This document shows positions 45,127-58,218 of a stretch of 64,000 bases of DNA, piece by piece (the first letter of the stretch is position 1; every line of letters begins with the position of its first letter). The stretch comes from Rhodocollybia butyracea (Eukaryota > Basidiomycota > Agaricomycetes > Agaricales > Omphalotaceae). The stretch is taken from the NCBI GenBank assembly GCA_015501585.1, contig JADNRY010000028.1, positions 124,001 to 188,000 of the forward strand, read 5' to 3'. The notes under the pieces are model-generated. The model saw only the letters and a program-made list of their open reading frames with translations. It made no database searches and was not told the DNA's origin. Made by a program: the position numbers and the translations under genes.

Positions 45127-47012
45127 CCGGAAGTATGTGCGCGGCGTGTGTTTTGATTTCCGTTCACAAAAAGGTAGTATGTACTGTAGTGGTCCAGTCT
45201 TTGATGCAGAAAGATGATAGGTGATATGATGATCGAAGGACAAGGTCAATCACGAAATAAACGCTCACTACAGCATTTCAATGGGCGTCTGTGATCTGAC
45301 ACGAGTTAAATTTTGTTTCTTTTATTACTTACCATTACAGCGATTCCCACTTGGAGCCTGACGTCGCAGGCAAATGGCAGGCTCTCAACTTCCGATGGTG
45401 AACAAAGCATGGCGGCAATAGTACAGTGGGATTCAATTGTTCGCTGGACTCTGAGAGCATGCAGATCGCTTTTCATTTAAGAACATCTGTCAATGGTTAT
45501 CTGCGAGCCTCTAAGACTGTTCTTTTGGGCAGGATGTGTATCGACTCTTGGTGATCACTACAGCCACTTTCCGATTTCTTACCTGTCTAGTAGTGCGACA
45601 GTTGACAAGGTTTCTCATCATTCATACGCAAATAAAGCCAAACCAGTGCAATGCAGCTCCATGTGAACAGGTAGCTACAATATCAGCCCTCGTTAAGTCA
45701 CCGGAATTGAGTACAGAACATCGGCCATCATGATGCTCAGCCACAACACAATATCCGGCCCAAAATTTAAGCAGGTTCAGAAACTCACCCACCAGCTGCT
45801 GGTCGTCGATTATCCACCTACACCGGCCCAACTTGGCTCCCCTGCGACTCGGCTTTTGTGTTATCCAGACACCCGTGCCCCTTTTCTTTTGGCAAACCAG
45901 TACCTGTTTACTCCCCTATCATGACTATCCGCGCGACTCCTAGGCGGGAAGGAATATCAAGACCTCCAACGCCCATATTCATAATACCGCATAAATGGGA
46001 CCATGTCGGTTACAAGTACCACCGCCACGACCAATCTCGGCTTCTGGTTCATTGCCGCAACAAAATTGCTGTCTTGTTGTGGGGCCCATTTTTGCGTGCA
46101 TCCTTCTCTAAAAAAATTTGTAAACACGAAAGACAAGATGAAAGATTACTGATGTACTAGTCCATATCTTTCGATAAATTCTTCCTTCCGTACCCTCACG
46201 TCTGTTAAATCGCCGCCGGGATTATGTAACCTGAACGCATCGAAATTGACGATAAGCTATCCCTCTAATAGATACTCTGTACTCATAGTTGTTCCGTTGC
46301 AGTCCCAATACTCGTCGATGGATCATTCATGTGGCAGTGCACTCTTCTTCCCTGTTGGAATGCCGATCTGTAATACAATTTGTCCTGACTATGCACAGAG
46401 CGGCGAACAAACCCTTGAAAGAGTGATACAGGTAGTGTTCACATTGGGAAGATGTTCTGAAAAAACTGATTTTGGGGTCCTATGAATTCTTTGTATCGCA
46501 TGTGCTCATTCACAAAAATTCGAGGACCAGAGGACACCAGGTGTGAAACGTTTACTGAAGTAAGGACAGGTTCTCTTTGGGATCTGGCTGGTGGGGGACT
46601 CGGAAACAAGGGAAGACTGTCAAGACAGGATGGGTTCGACGGATAGGAGCTTGGATAGGAGCATAGGCTGAGGTTTGATGAACAGTAGCACAGGCTGAAG
46701 TTTGATGGACAGGAGCACAAGGAAAGGTTCGACTCGGACAGACAGGATCATGGGATGAAGTTTGATGAGTAGATGTATGGCAGGGTTTTGATGAACAGGA
46801 GCGCAGGGAGAGGTTTGGGCGACTCGGCCTCATTGCAGAGAAGATAATATCATCAAAGCTATTGAATAATACCAGCATAATTATAAAAGGTGGATGATAA
46901 CCTCAAAAAATCCCAATCGGCTGGTCTATTTAATTTCTGTTGCTCTGAGGTGCTGGTCATCTCCATCAACCTTCTCCTATTCACAATATCTCCAATCACC
47001 CTGGCTCCCTTT
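45127..47012. other. Intergenic with a degenerate minisatellite (46615-46830)
   Basis: The upstream flank of NACHT B to about 45310 matches those of A and D. From 46615 to 46830 a degenerate unit of about 25-35 bp (AGGAGCACAGGCTGAAGTTTGATG-like) repeats six or so times. Its translation (SSNLSLCS-type repeats) is an artefact of the repeat. No gene seen elsewhere. Confidence 0.55.
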
Positions 47013-47356
47013 ATGCGGTTCAGGATATCTGTAATTCTTGCCATCGGGCTCTTGGCTACCTGCGGAAGCCAGGCTCTAAAGTGAGTTATGTTTCCTTGTC
47101 GTTCTATATTGAGCCTAATTCCCTCTCCAGCATTAACCGTGCCACCGGTGCATTACCTGCAATCATCAATAGAGCACCCGACCCCGCTCCGTTAGCTGAC
47201 AGGAGCCTGATTGTCGAAGATCCCACATTTGGCCGAAGAGAGCTCAGTGCCAGAGGCGGACTGGGAGGCTTGATGAAAATGGGGGAAAAGTCGGGGGAAA
47301 AGTCTTCGGGAAATTCAGAAAGAAAGGCGCAAAGAAAACTGGGAGTCACATATTAA
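47013..47356 (+). CDS. Small secreted protein, 97 aa
   Basis: Exons 47013-47080 and 47131-47356 with a clean 50-bp intron (GTGAGT...CTCCAG) joined in phase 2. The signal peptide is MRFRISVILAIGLLATCGSQ. The mature part is short, with GGLGGLMKMGEKSGEKSSGN, Lys/Ser-rich, ending GVTY. The MRF start resembles E1 and E2 but the rest does not align. An antisense frame in the same place is a shadow. Family unknown. Confidence 0.65.
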
Positions 47357-48249
47357 AGCATGAACCCCATTCAGACCCCGGTATCTCCGATAACTCGGAG
47401 GCCAGTCAGGACTTTAGATGAAGGGGGTGAGGTTCGAGTAACTACAAGCTTTGAGCCAATTGCGAAGTACTACTACTTAGCAGTTAATCAATGTAGGATA
47501 ACAAGTTATCGTGTTTCGTTCTTTTCCAGCAAACAAATCATCTTTTGCTAGTACTTAGCTCTCTGTGTCTCTTCATTTACTCGACTCCTAAGTATGTGGC
47601 TTTACGGGCGCACAACTGGGCTCATCTCTTTCCCTCTAAAAATTTAAATCTGGATACATTAATGCCCAACTAATGCCGGGCACTCGAAAGGATAATGGCA
47701 ATGCTTGGGCCATGACAACAGATCCGGCCCCCTATGCCACTGTGTTATGTCTTTCCTTGAAAACTATCACTGGCAGTGTATCAGATTTGGGTACACTGCT
47801 AGGCTAAGCTTAGATGAAACTTGAATAACCAACGAAAATCTATCAAGGGGTGACCATAAGGTAGGCCGGAGGTTTTCGTACTGTACATTTGACACAGCTT
47901 GCGGTTTATGCTTGGGAGGTTAAGAGGATATCTGCAATTGAAAAAAAGGATACAACATGCATAGAGTCCATTCGTAAGCTTCCAGTCAAGATTGCGTGAA
48001 CAGATAAGTGGACGAACGAACAACATATCAGCAAAATTAGTCATTTCGCCTGTGGTAACGGTCCCGCTCAAAGTCCTCCACCGGCTTTATACCGAACAAA
48101 CTTGGAGCATTTTTTTTTTTGACTATTCCGTTAGTGAATACACAGTAGAACCAGAGTGGAGCGAAAGTCGTCCTATATTGATTTCAACCAAGATGAGACT
48201 CCACACCTGGAAACAGCCTCTACAGAGAAGACGCGCATGTACTTACCCT
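47357..48249. other. Intergenic, no gene seen
   Basis: About 0.9 kb with no supportable gene. Confidence 0.5.
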
Positions 48250-48470
48250 GCTGTGTCGATATATTCACATCGCGGCCAGCGTAGCCTAGTTGAAAGTCGA
48301 CCGATCGATAACGAAGTCGTGAGATCCTCCGAACATCCAGAAGTATGTATGTGGTGCGTTTCGTTCAAAGAGGTAGTATAGTGGTCAGTCTTTGATGCAG
48401 AAAGATGATATGATCAAGGTCAAGGTGGATCACGAAATAAACGCTCGCTAGCATTTCGATGGGCATCTGC
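48250..48470 (-). pseudogene. NACHT gene relic, first exon and upstream flank
   Basis: Closely matches 45040-45300 of NACHT B (GATCGATAACGAAGTCGTGA, AGATCCTCCGAACATCCAGA), i.e. the leader exon and its upstream region, with a 7-bp insertion in the leader. The body of the gene is absent. Confidence 0.8.
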
Positions 48471-48619
48471 TTGAAGCCTTGGAGGTTATTCGCGAGAATG
48501 AAAGAGAGTTGAAATGTTGAAGCCAGCTTGTAGTATTATAGCTACTACTATCAGGATTGGCGCCACAGAAGTAGTAGCTGACGATCTAGAGGTGGCTCAT
48601 TCGGCAAAATACCTCCATT

Positions 48620-49080
48620 GGTGGTATCGTCATTCCTCAGCGACGTGAAAGTTCGGGTGTTGTTTTGCGGTACAGTATCGGAGTGGCCGAAATAGTATTC
48701 CAGAAGTTCGGGATCTTCGGATCACAAGGCGTCTCACCTGTTTGGCTGATACCAAACAAATTCAAACTCTCATTGTCGCGTTCGTCGAGCTCTCTTCATA
48801 CTTTTTCCGCTACTATCTACTCGTGAGTGTTCTGATATTCTGATTCAAAAGCGTTCACTCACGTTTGCTTTCCTCTTAGGTTACCTTACTCAACTCAATA
48901 AATTCTGTTGTCTCTTTCTGGTTGTGTATCTTAGACGCGTTTTGAGGGAATAAGGCCATGAGTGCATGAGTACTTGACGTTGAACGGTTGAAACGTTGAC
49001 TTTTGAGACGGTCATGAACTCAGGTGTGTACCTCAGCTTCTCCATTGACTTTCTAGGATGCTAAATGACATGGTTAGCTC
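48620..49080. repeat. Dispersed repeat R, copy 2
   Basis: Same block order as 38775-39230. It starts about 150 bp from the NACHT leader relic and is followed by an H copy. Confidence 0.75.
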
Positions 49081-49269
49081 TTTTACCCGGTTATACTTGC
49101 TATACTGTAATACCAGCACCACATTCTGGCAATTTCTCCTCCTGGACCCAGTCGGCCTCTTGAAGATGATATAGATACACCCAACACTCCAAGGAGGCAT
49201 AACCCGCGTAAAGATTCGAATCAGCATACCGGAATTTCACTTTAGGCTCTGTCAATTTCACTGCTCGAG

Positions 49270-50720
49270 GATCGATAGTTCGAGGGGTTCGAGGGGAATC
49301 TGCAACTGAAATGAAGAATCGCATGACCTTAGCCGAGATCTTACATGCAGTGGCACGGCAAGAAGCCCGCATTCGGGAGACAAGCATTTTCTCGGTATCT
49401 GCAACAGAGCTCTCCCTCGTCCGCTATTTGCAAAAATCAATGTTGGAACTTCGAGAAACCGCCGTCAGTCCGCTCTATCGTTCAGTCCCTCACGTTCAAC
49501 GTTCAACGCTACCGTGTACATAAACACTACCACTAGTCGTCGTATCCAGATGCGTAAGTGACCCACGCTCGAATCATTCATTTATTGATACGATTTACTA
49601 GGTCCTCTTCATCCTGTCAAGGTTTGTTGACTGCTATAGCTAAATCCACCTCGAGTTGGTAACATAGTCGCCGGTTAGTCCATTTTTGCTGTTTTGTTGA
49701 GGATCGAGGGACGCGCGAGCTGACCTTTCTTTTTTCTTTACCATCACAGCGATTCCCACCTGGAATATAAACATGGAGGACACGACCCCGAGATTTCAGA
49801 CCGAAATCATCTGCGAGTTTCGAAGAGTTCGGTGTTTGGTGGCTATAGCTTCGGGCATGATCGTGATGGGGGGAGATGAAGTAGGAGATATTATAGGATG
49901 ACGAGAAATCGTCGTGGCATGGTATGCCGGCTCTTTCTGTATGCGAGCCGACTGGGCTGAACTCTTCTTAGGACTACTTGGTCGACGCGACACCAAGACA
50001 ACATCCTCCCTGACACGCAAACCTTCCGTGCACGCATCTCTCTGGAGTGGCCCCGTCGCCAACTCCGCGGCGAGATCATACCTGGAGGCGCCATAGCTGA
50101 TTTGTTTGACTTGGAACTCAATGACGATCACGATTCAGAAAAACCAAATACCGATACAGAAGACGTGGGAGACGCGTATGATATCGATGCTATTGTACTC
50201 CTGAGCCTTAAATCTACTCCGTTGGGGCTACGTGTGCCTGTGGCGGGTGTTCACCCTCCTACTACTAATGCCTTCGCCGTACCAACATTTATCCCCTGCA
50301 CTCCACGGACACGCGTTGTTACACCATTTGAGCCCCTATAGTACCTCCGATCCTCTGCCTCTCCCCTCGCAATAACAGAACCCATACCCCATCGCCCCAT
50401 CGGATTCTGGTTCCGGTTCTTCCTACATCTTACCTTTTGTCTTGGACGAGACACCAGCACCCCGTGGATCCCCGCAGCATCGCTGTACGGTAGTCCATAC
50501 CCTGCGTCAGCGTATCCTGGAGCACCCGTGCAGCCTCAGGCGGCGGCGCTGTATGCGCGGGGCCCGTATATCATGAGCTCTTGGGGTGCTGTTGTCACTG
50601 GGTGTATCGGAGTATGGCATGAGGGGAACCCGTATGTGGATTGTGAGGGGAAAAGGACGCAGTGATGTATATTCCCTTTCGCCGTCTTATTCGAGTCCGT
50701 GTGCTACGTTTTTACCTACC
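49270..50720 (+). pseudogene. Degenerate copy of gene H (exons 4-11)
   Basis: Matches H exon 4 end (TTGGAACTTCGAGAAACCGCCGTCAGTC), exon 5 (CACTAGTCGTCGTATCCAGATGC), exon 6 (GGTCCTCTTCATC), exon 9-10 boundaries and the last exon (WSGPVAN, then the acidic DAYDIDA region and PYLHSSP-like part). Many stops and indels. It ends about 255 bp from the stop of NACHT C, tail to tail. Confidence 0.82.
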
Positions 50721-50974
50721 TACCCTGCCTAACCTGTTATGCTGCTATCTATCGCGTATTATCTATGGTTTGATGGCCACGTTGATTATTTGCGTACTGC
50801 AATAATAGGGTTTTTGTTGTTAATATGAACATGAATATCTCTGCATGGATATTTTCCTGCAGCGATTGATTTTGATTAGGACCTGATTTCTGCTGGAGTC
50901 TAGGAAGCAGCGAAACAAGATCCTCTAACTCAGGCCAAGAAACAGGAGGCTCGACGTGTCGCATTCATCCGATG

Positions 50975-53110
50975 TCAGCAATCTGGAAGATTTTCATGTG
51001 CAAGTAATGGAGTGATTGTTAAAGAGGGGCTGAGATAGCCAGGTAATGATGCAATGGGACGATAGGGAAGTTGTGAAATGATATACTCCATTATATTTGG
51101 TGGGGTTGAATATAACTCAGCGGACAATCGAATAGGGATTTCATAGCCAGGCCCGATACTGATATTGAAGCCGATGGTGGAGATCGCCAGAAAATGTTGC
51201 AAGATCTTGTTATGTTTACTCTGAGGAGCACTTGTGAGCAATGAAAGCGCATGAAGGGGTACACCATACCTTGAAGTGAGCCTGGATTGTATATGCTTGC
51301 GAAAGAAAATTATCTGGCAGCGACCAGGAAAATCCACCGAAAAAGAATGGCACAGATGGGTCAGAAGTGAAATATTGAAATGGAGTAAGAGAAGCGGAGT
51401 AAATGTTGAAAGTATCGAGCCGTGATAGAAGTCGAGCTGTGCCACAGGCAAGGGTATGATGGTGTGCCCAATACGAGTGAGCATACTCCAACACAGACAT
51501 AGAGACAATGATCTCGTCGTTAGTTTTAAGAGCAAGTAGTTTGGGAACAGCTTTAGAGCTTTCAACCTCGAACACAGATAAGCAGCACTGTGCAAGATAG
51601 TCATGGGCATCTGCCTCATCAATATAAAACTGCAAGGACCTTTCGCGGTTTGATAAAAAATCTGCAAAAGAAGCATGGCAAAAATGAAGGTTAGATTCAA
51701 CAGGCGAAGGGCCACTGAAAAGAGAATGGACCCCAGATAATGCGGCGCGGAGAGCGCCTGTGGATTTCATCTCAAGAGAAAGTAGATGCACCAAGACGTC
51801 GCTTGAGAATGTCGGTGCTCGAAAAACTAGAACTGCTGCAAGAATCCGGAGCAGTTTACCATCATCCCTGTGGGCATTCAACATAATCTGGCGGTAAAGA
51901 GCATCCAGTTCAGCAAACGGTGATTCAGTTCCCTCCAGGGCTTGAACACCAAGTACCACATCTAGACGGTCTGCTGGGACTGCGTTATCATCATCAATAT
52001 ATTTCAGTACTGTCGATGGGTATATGAAGTGCCCTGAAGATTTCTCTACAAGGACCTTGATCTGATTGTCAGCTGGCCAAGGACGAGGGACATGCTCCAT
52101 TGTATGTAAGTGACGATGGAGTATCTCTTGAAATTTGTCCCGCAAAAATACTCGAATTTCACGGGATGCTCGAAATAAATTATCATCAAGAGGCATCCAA
52201 CGACAGATAGTTCTCAGCTGTGGGCTGTTAAAGGACTCTTTGATACGAGGTTCTGGTCTGCTGGTGATCAAAATCCGGAATGGAAGAGGATGTTTATGCA
52301 TTGCATCTTTGAGAATGGAAAGGATATGCTGTTGGTCACGACTATGAGAGCATTCATCTAGACCATCAATGACAATAATTTGGGGGCGTGTCGATGATAG
52401 CGGTGAGCTAGAAGTACCTGTACCCAGTGTAGATGAAAACGGACTCTGGCTCTTTTCAGGATTGTGCAAATATGAAGAGGAAGGTTTTTCAAGCAACTCC
52501 TGGTGCATCTGGACCTTGAACCAGGGCTGCAGAATAAGGTCGTGGAACTGAATCTCGATTGATGATGTGAGAACAGATGGATTTCTAATGACCACTGAGT
52601 TCATGATTGAGCGTAACTCAGGTATTGCGGCAGTGATCTGGAGAGCAAGTGTAGTGAACAGCCGTTCGGGGTTGTTTCGGGACGGATCAGAACGCCAAAA
52701 GAAGAAACTTCCAGCTAGAGTTCCATTCTTTGCACAGGCTTCTGCAATAGTCTGCGCAATAGCCGACTTTCCCGCTCCAGCTGGACCGTAGAGCCAGCGG
52801 ATACTTGAATCGTGCGGGAAGACCTGTGGAGTATCCTGTTTGACCCAGTCTTTTAATTCTCTCAAAATTGTTTCTCGTGTTCCTGGATGGCACAATGGTG
52901 GTGGAAAACGAGCTTCTGCATTGAACAGAGCCGAAGTGGATGTATGCCAATACAATGTATGAAGGCCTTTTCTATGTGTTAACATTGCTCGTCAATGTGT
53001 GAGCATTGAGCCAACACACCTCTTTCTTCATCATTCGATATCTTCACATCACGGCCAGCAGAGATGAAGGTTCCATTATTGATAGCGAAGTCGTGAGATT
53101 CATTAAACAT
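50975..53110 (-). CDS. NACHT-domain STAND ATPase C (intact, 677 aa)
   Basis: Exons 53110-53020, 52966-51270 and 51220-50975, with introns of 53 and 49 bp, all in phase. The leader is more diverged (SHDFAINNGTFISAGRDVKIS) and one codon shorter than in A, B and D. Walker A GPAGAGKS, the Ser-rich linker, Walker B IIVIDGLDE and ILITSRPEPR are present. The C-terminal exon begins SKHNKILQHFLAIS. No repeat domain follows the NACHT and winged-helix region. Together with D it forms a tandem pair in the same direction, 725 bp apart. By family it is a signalling NTPase; its ligand and effector are unknown. Confidence 0.92.
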
Positions 53111-53834
53111 CCAGACGTGTGATTTGCTTGATTTCCGTTCGCAAAGATGGTAGCGGTAGTCTGTAAGTTAATGGGTCTTTCGTATTTACCGTACGACGTG
53201 TCATGTGCCAGATATTATTTCCGGCTATTGAGTTGGGAGAAATTGTTAAAACAAGTCAACAAGTCAACCTGAGCGTTAACCAAGCGTTAACACGCTTTAC
53301 CTATTAATACAACTTTTGATCATGTCACCTCGTCAAACGTAGTTGTAGCTCGAGCACTAGGGGTTGCCCAAGTTCAAAGTCGCAATAAGCACTTAACGTA
53401 CACCTTTTCATCATCGCGTAAGAAGTCCAACCTACATAGGCAATATTTTCCAGCTCCCACCTGCGTCTTCAATGACGTTCCGGATTGGCCCACTTCTCGC
53501 ATTGGATACCCACCCGCCTGTTCGTAGATCGTCTCTCCGACTTTCCTTCAGGCCGCGAGTGTCCGGTTAAAACTGGTTCCTACTACGTACACAGCTATAG
53601 CTGTTTGCTAGCTGAATGCTTCGTTGTAGTGGGGCGAGTGTGTAATTAAATGATAATTTCTTTTTGCTTTTGATATCGCTATGTAGGGTGATAAGGCGCC
53701 GCTAATACGAATGGGAGTCCTGGTATTTTAGATAGCCGATTAGGAGCTTATTTCTACCGGAGACGAGTCCCTGAGTATGCTACATGCAGGAAGTCGCTAA
53801 ACAATCCTGCATCTTGAGGACTCGCCATCCCATG
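53111..53834. other. Spacer between NACHT C and D with tiny H scrap
   Basis: At about 53360-53383 GGGGTTGCCCAAGTTCAAAG matches the end of H exon 1 (15243-15265). From 53640 to 53834 the tail shared by NACHT 3' flanks appears (ATTAAATGATAAT..., CTAATACGAATG). So this block once had an H copy, now almost deleted. Confidence 0.65.
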
Positions 53835-56017
53835 TCAACAATTCGGAAGATCTTCAGATGTAAGCAATGAAGCGATTGTCAAAGAAGAAGTACGAAGATA
53901 TGTGGGTAGTAATAATGCAATGGAACGGGAAGGGACTTGTGAGATGATATACATCATTATTTTCTCAGCACTAGTATGCAGGGTAGCCTGTGAACATAGG
54001 TCAGCGGACAATCGAATAGGGATTTTGTTGTCCTGAGGGAGAATGATATTGAAGCCAGCAGTGGATATCTCAAGAAAGTGCTGCAAGACTTTGTTATGTT
54101 TACTCTGAAGATTCAAGAGGGGAATTTAATGAGATCCTGTAAGTAATCAAAACGCGCAAAAGAGTCCCTCATACCTTGAAGTGAGCCTGGATTGTAAATG
54201 TTTGTCGAAGAAAATCACCCAGTGACCATGGAAATTTACTGAAAAAGAATGGTACAAGTGGGTTGGAAGCGGAATGGCGAAATGGAATAATAGAAGCAGC
54301 ATAGACATTGAAAGTATCGAGCTGTGACAGAAGCCGAGCAGTGCCACATGCAAGAGTAAGATGATATGCCCACTGCGAGTAAGCATACTCCAACCCAGGA
54401 ACAGAGACAGCTGTCTTGTCACCAGGTTTAAGAGCAAGTAATTGGGGAAAAGCTTCAAGGCCTTCCGCATCAACCTCGATGACAGATAAACAGCACTGTG
54501 CAAGATAGTCATGGCCCTCTGATTCGTCGATATAAAACCGCAAGGACCTTTCACGGTTTGACAAAAACTCTACAAAGGAAGCATGGCAAAAACTGAGGTT
54601 AGATTCGACAGGCGAAGGACCATTGAAAATTGAATGGACACCAGATAATGCAGCGCGGAGAGCGCCTAGGGATTTCATCTCAGTAGTGAGAATATGGACC
54701 AAATCTGAGGGCTTAAAGCTTGCCGTTTCTTGAAACACTAAGACTGCTCCAAGAATTCGGAGCAGTTTACCATCATCCCTGTAGGCATTCAACATAACCT
54801 GCCGATAAAGAGCATCCAGTTCAGCAAATGGTGATTCGCTTCCCTCCAGGGCTCGAATACCAAGTACCACATCTAGACGGTCTGCTGGGACTGCACTATC
54901 ATCATCAATGTATTTCACTACAGTTGATGGGTATATGAAGTGCCCCGAGGATTTCTGTACAAGGACCTCAATCTGATTGTCAGTTGGCCAAGGCCGAGCA
55001 ACATGATCCATGGTGTGCGCATGGTGGCGGAGAATCTCCCCGAATCTGTGCCGTAGATATATTTGAATTTCTTGGGATGCTTGATATATATGATCGTCAA
55101 GAGCAATCCATCGACAGACATTTTGTCCAGATTTGTTGAACGACTCCTTGATGCGTGGTTCTGGTCTGCTGGCAATTAAAATCCGGAATGGAAGAGGGTG
55201 TTTATGCATTGCATTTTCGAGAATGGAAAGGATACGTTGTTGATTCCGACTCTTGGAACATTCATCTAAACCATCAATAATGATAATCTGGGTGCGCATC
55301 CATGATAGCAATGAGCTAGAGGTATGTGCAGATAAAAATGGAGCTGGGCTCTTTCCATCATTGCGCAAATGTGAAGAGCGAGCTTTCCAAAGCAGCTCCT
55401 GGTGCATCTGGACCTTGAACCAAGGCTGCAGAATAAGGTCATTAAACTGGATTTCAATTGATGATGTGAGGACAGATGGATTTCTAATGACAACTGAGTT
55501 TATGATTGGGCGTAACTCAGGCATTGCACCAGCAATCTGGTGAGCAAGTGTATTGAACAGCCGCTCAGGGTTGTTTCGGGATGGGTCAGAGCGCCAAAAG
55601 AAGAAACTCCCAGCTAGGATCCCCTTCTTTGCACAAGCTTCTGCAAAAGTCTGAGCAATAGCTGACTTTCCCGCTCCTGCCGGCCCATAGAGCCAACGGA
55701 TACTTGAATCATTCGGGAAGATCTGCGGTGTATCCTGTTTGGCCCACTTCTCCAAGTCTTTCAGAATTGCTTCTCGTGTTCCTGGATGGCATAATGGCGG
55801 AGGAAAACGAGCTTCAGCATTAAACACAGCAGAAGTGGATGTATGCTCGTATAATTTGGTCAGCCCTTTTTCTATGTGTTAACTTTGTTCTTTGATGCAT
55901 AGTAAGCCAGGTGGCCAACACACCTCTTTCTCCATCCTGTGTCGATATATTCACATCACGGCCAGCATAATTGAAGGTTGCCCCATCAATAATGAAGTCG
56001 TGAGATCCACTAAACAT
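53835..56017 (-). CDS. NACHT-domain STAND ATPase D (intact, 684 aa)
   Basis: Exons 56017-55924, 55865-54175 and 54104-53835, with introns of 58 and 70 bp; 685 codons in phase. The leader is SHDFIIDGATFNYAGRDVNIS. Walker A GPAGAGKS is near residue 92, and the linker of about 25 Ser-rich residues precedes Walker B IIIIDGLDE. The winged-helix region and C-terminal SKHNKVLQHFLEIS exon are complete. It is the longest copy and has no lesion. Its head faces the Copia-like element at 56808. Confidence 0.93.
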
Positions 56018-56807
56018 CCTGAAGCGTGTACGTGTTGTTGTGTTTGATTTCTGTTGGCAAAGAGGGCAGGGGTAGTCTAGCGTGCAGAAAGACACAAAAT
56101 GGTTGAAGATAAACGTTTACTGCAGCATTTCGATGGGCATCTGTGATGAACTGACAGAATCACATTTAGCTTGATTTACTACCGTATCATCTCGACCAAA
56201 CGTTCCCGGGGTGTTACGCATTATGTATTGATTTCGATTAAGTTCTCATTCCCAGACCAGTGTTACGCGTTACACGTTTCAGCTAGATTCAGGGGCCATA
56301 AGCCATGACCCATGACCCCAAGGTCACTTGGGACAGTGATGCTGAGAAGGAAGTGGGGAAAGGCAAGAAGCGGCGTTGAGAGAAGGCTGTGTGGTGCAAT
56401 GTATCATGAGCTTGTACAGAGCTTGTAGGACATGTACTTAACGGAAAATTCAATTTGGATGCTGGAACTTACAATAAATTGGGTGTTACGGAGTCATTTT
56501 TGTATAGTTTGACCTCTATGTTACGTGTTACAAACTCAAAAAGTCCCAAGTTGAGGAGGCCTGGTTACGCGTTACGGGAGTGTTTGGTCAAGATGATACA
56601 GTATCTCAACTTGTGATATCTTTCCCCAAAAAGCATCGTCGGAGTGGACATCGGAGATGAACTTGATTTCTAGAGTTTTGACAATTACTGGTCAAGAAGA
56701 CAGACACAACCTGAGGCCATGGTTATTTAACAAACACAAATGATGGTGATGACACCAACAGTAAACAGTGTATGCTGTTACTGAGCGGGGACTCTACACG
56801 ACCTCCT
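56018..56807. other. Intergenic upstream of NACHT D
   Basis: The first 200 bp match the upstream flanks of A and B (CAGCATTTCGATGGGCATCTG), a conserved likely promoter. The rest holds ACGCGTTAC words repeated near 56210-56580 but no gene. Confidence 0.55.
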
Positions 56808-57066
56808 TGTCGTAGGTATCCGGCGCAGTGGGGACTCGGAGCCGTGAGGCTCCCTCAGGAGATTGGGGATATAAGTGCTCTATTGTTCTATATACTACTT
56901 GGCCTTTGGACCAGGCCTTATATACTACAGTACGGGTACTCTACGAGGTATCTACCGGGTCTGTAAGTATTAGTAAGTATCTTGGTAAGTAGATCAGTAA
57001 GCTACGTCGGAAGAGTATCAGTGCCGGATTGACATGATGTCATCATCGGCTCGGCGAACTACAACA
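56808..57066 (-). repeat. 3' LTR of the non-autonomous element
   Basis: On the minus strand it runs TGTTGTAG...CTACGACA with TG...CA termini. It contains TATA-like ATATACTA sequence. Confidence 0.92.
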
Positions 57067-57080
57067 CTCCCCCTCAATCC
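57067..57080 (-). promoter_or_regulatory. Polypurine tract
   Basis: The minus strand reads GGATTGAGGGGGAG directly before the 3' LTR, the expected plus-strand primer. Confidence 0.85.
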
Positions 57081-57394
57081 GGGACTGCAACAAGACTGTA
57101 ACTACATAAGTAAACTCCCCTGGACTGAGATAGGGTGCGACATGAAATGGGGAACTATAAGTAACTGAAACAAATGTCCAACAGAGAATAGAATCAGTGA
57201 GATAAACTGGGGTAGGGAAATCAAGATATGGGGACAACAACTAAATCAAAGGAGATAAAACAGACAGAATGGGAATCTAAGATTGCACAGAAACTTAAGC
57301 AAAGAAATAGAAAGCAAACCAAAACTAAATGCCAACACATGGCGGAAGGGTACATATCCACAAAACAAGAGATTACCTTATAAACTGAATATAT

Positions 57395-57860
57395 GCTATC
57401 AACAACTTGACCAGCTTTAGTAACAGACCATGAGCGCTATCAATAACTTGACCAGCGAAATAACTATGAGTGCAATCAACAACTTGACCTGCAGAATAAA
57501 CTGGTGTGCCATCAACAATTTGACCGGCAAAATAAACCTTGATGCGGGAGAACACATCTACGACCGCGAATGAATGAGATAAGAGATTGCCCCAGGAGTA
57601 CACAACTTCGACTGGGCAATAGGACCGTGAGTGAGCTCGGATTGCCCCAGGAGCACACAGCTTCGACTGGGCAATGACCAACACAGGGGATGTCCAATTC
57701 CAACCTGTAAGTCTGACATAATAGTGGTGGCGCCACGCGCCGTGCAGGAGTACACAACTTCAACTGCAAGAATATAATGAGGCCGTACCCAGGAGTACAT
57801 AACTTCGACTGGAGGCATGGGAGAACACATCTCGACCATCAAACAACATAACTCGGTGTG
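57395..57860 (-). repeat. Internal tandem repeats of the non-autonomous element
   Basis: Four head-to-tail units of about 36 bp (AACTTGACCAGCGAAATAA-like, 57400-57540) translate on the minus strand to a 12-residue repeat VYFAGQIVDGTP. A second set of about 55-60-bp units (CAGGAGTACACAACTTCGAC and GGGAGAACACATCT words) covers 57545-57870. Stops interrupt the frames. Confidence 0.75.
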
Positions 57861-57939
57861 GGAGAACACATCTCCAAATAAATGAACGATGGAGTACGGG
57901 AGCGACTTTCTCGACCGTAAGATTGACACACAGTCAATA

Positions 57940-58140
57940 TCAACAAGTGTGGGGATCAGGGGCGCGCAAGCCTACGGCGCGATCTGAGAACGATACAGAA
58001 GACGGGCGTCGGTGGATTACTTCTGGCCTTGATTGAATCACGCATGCCGGTGATGCCGTTTCCATATAGTCAATCAAGCCATTCCATACGGCAGAGCCAA
58101 CGAGAGAGTTGATACGGGAATAAATGGTTTCTTTGGCCAT
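57940..58140 (-). pseudogene. Short gag-like remnant
   Basis: After the primer-binding site an ATG at 58140 opens MAKETIYSRINSLVGSAVWN followed by about 45 residues. This resembles the first helix of Copia gag (I..L.G..W..W). It ends after 66 codons. It may be the truncated gag of the parent element. Confidence 0.4.
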
Positions 58141-58203
58141 GACAGAACCAGATAATACAAACGAGTGACAACGGAGATAAGAGCGACCAATCAGAGTCAA
58201 AGG

Positions 58204-58218
58204 CCGGGGCCCATAACC
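58204..58218 (-). promoter_or_regulatory. Primer-binding site
   Basis: GGTTATGGGCCCCGG on the minus strand touches the 5' LTR. It is the same half-tRNA-iMet complement as in the element at the left edge. Confidence 0.85.

Noticed and set aside
46439..46878. Cys/Ser-repeat protein on the minus strand
   Set aside because: The peptide repeat mirrors a degenerate DNA minisatellite, has no signal peptide or start context, and the frame drifts.
57373..57929. Minus-strand frames in the non-autonomous element as real proteins
   Set aside because: They arise from tandem DNA repeats, are interrupted by stops and shift frame between repeat sets; kept only as a repeat feature.
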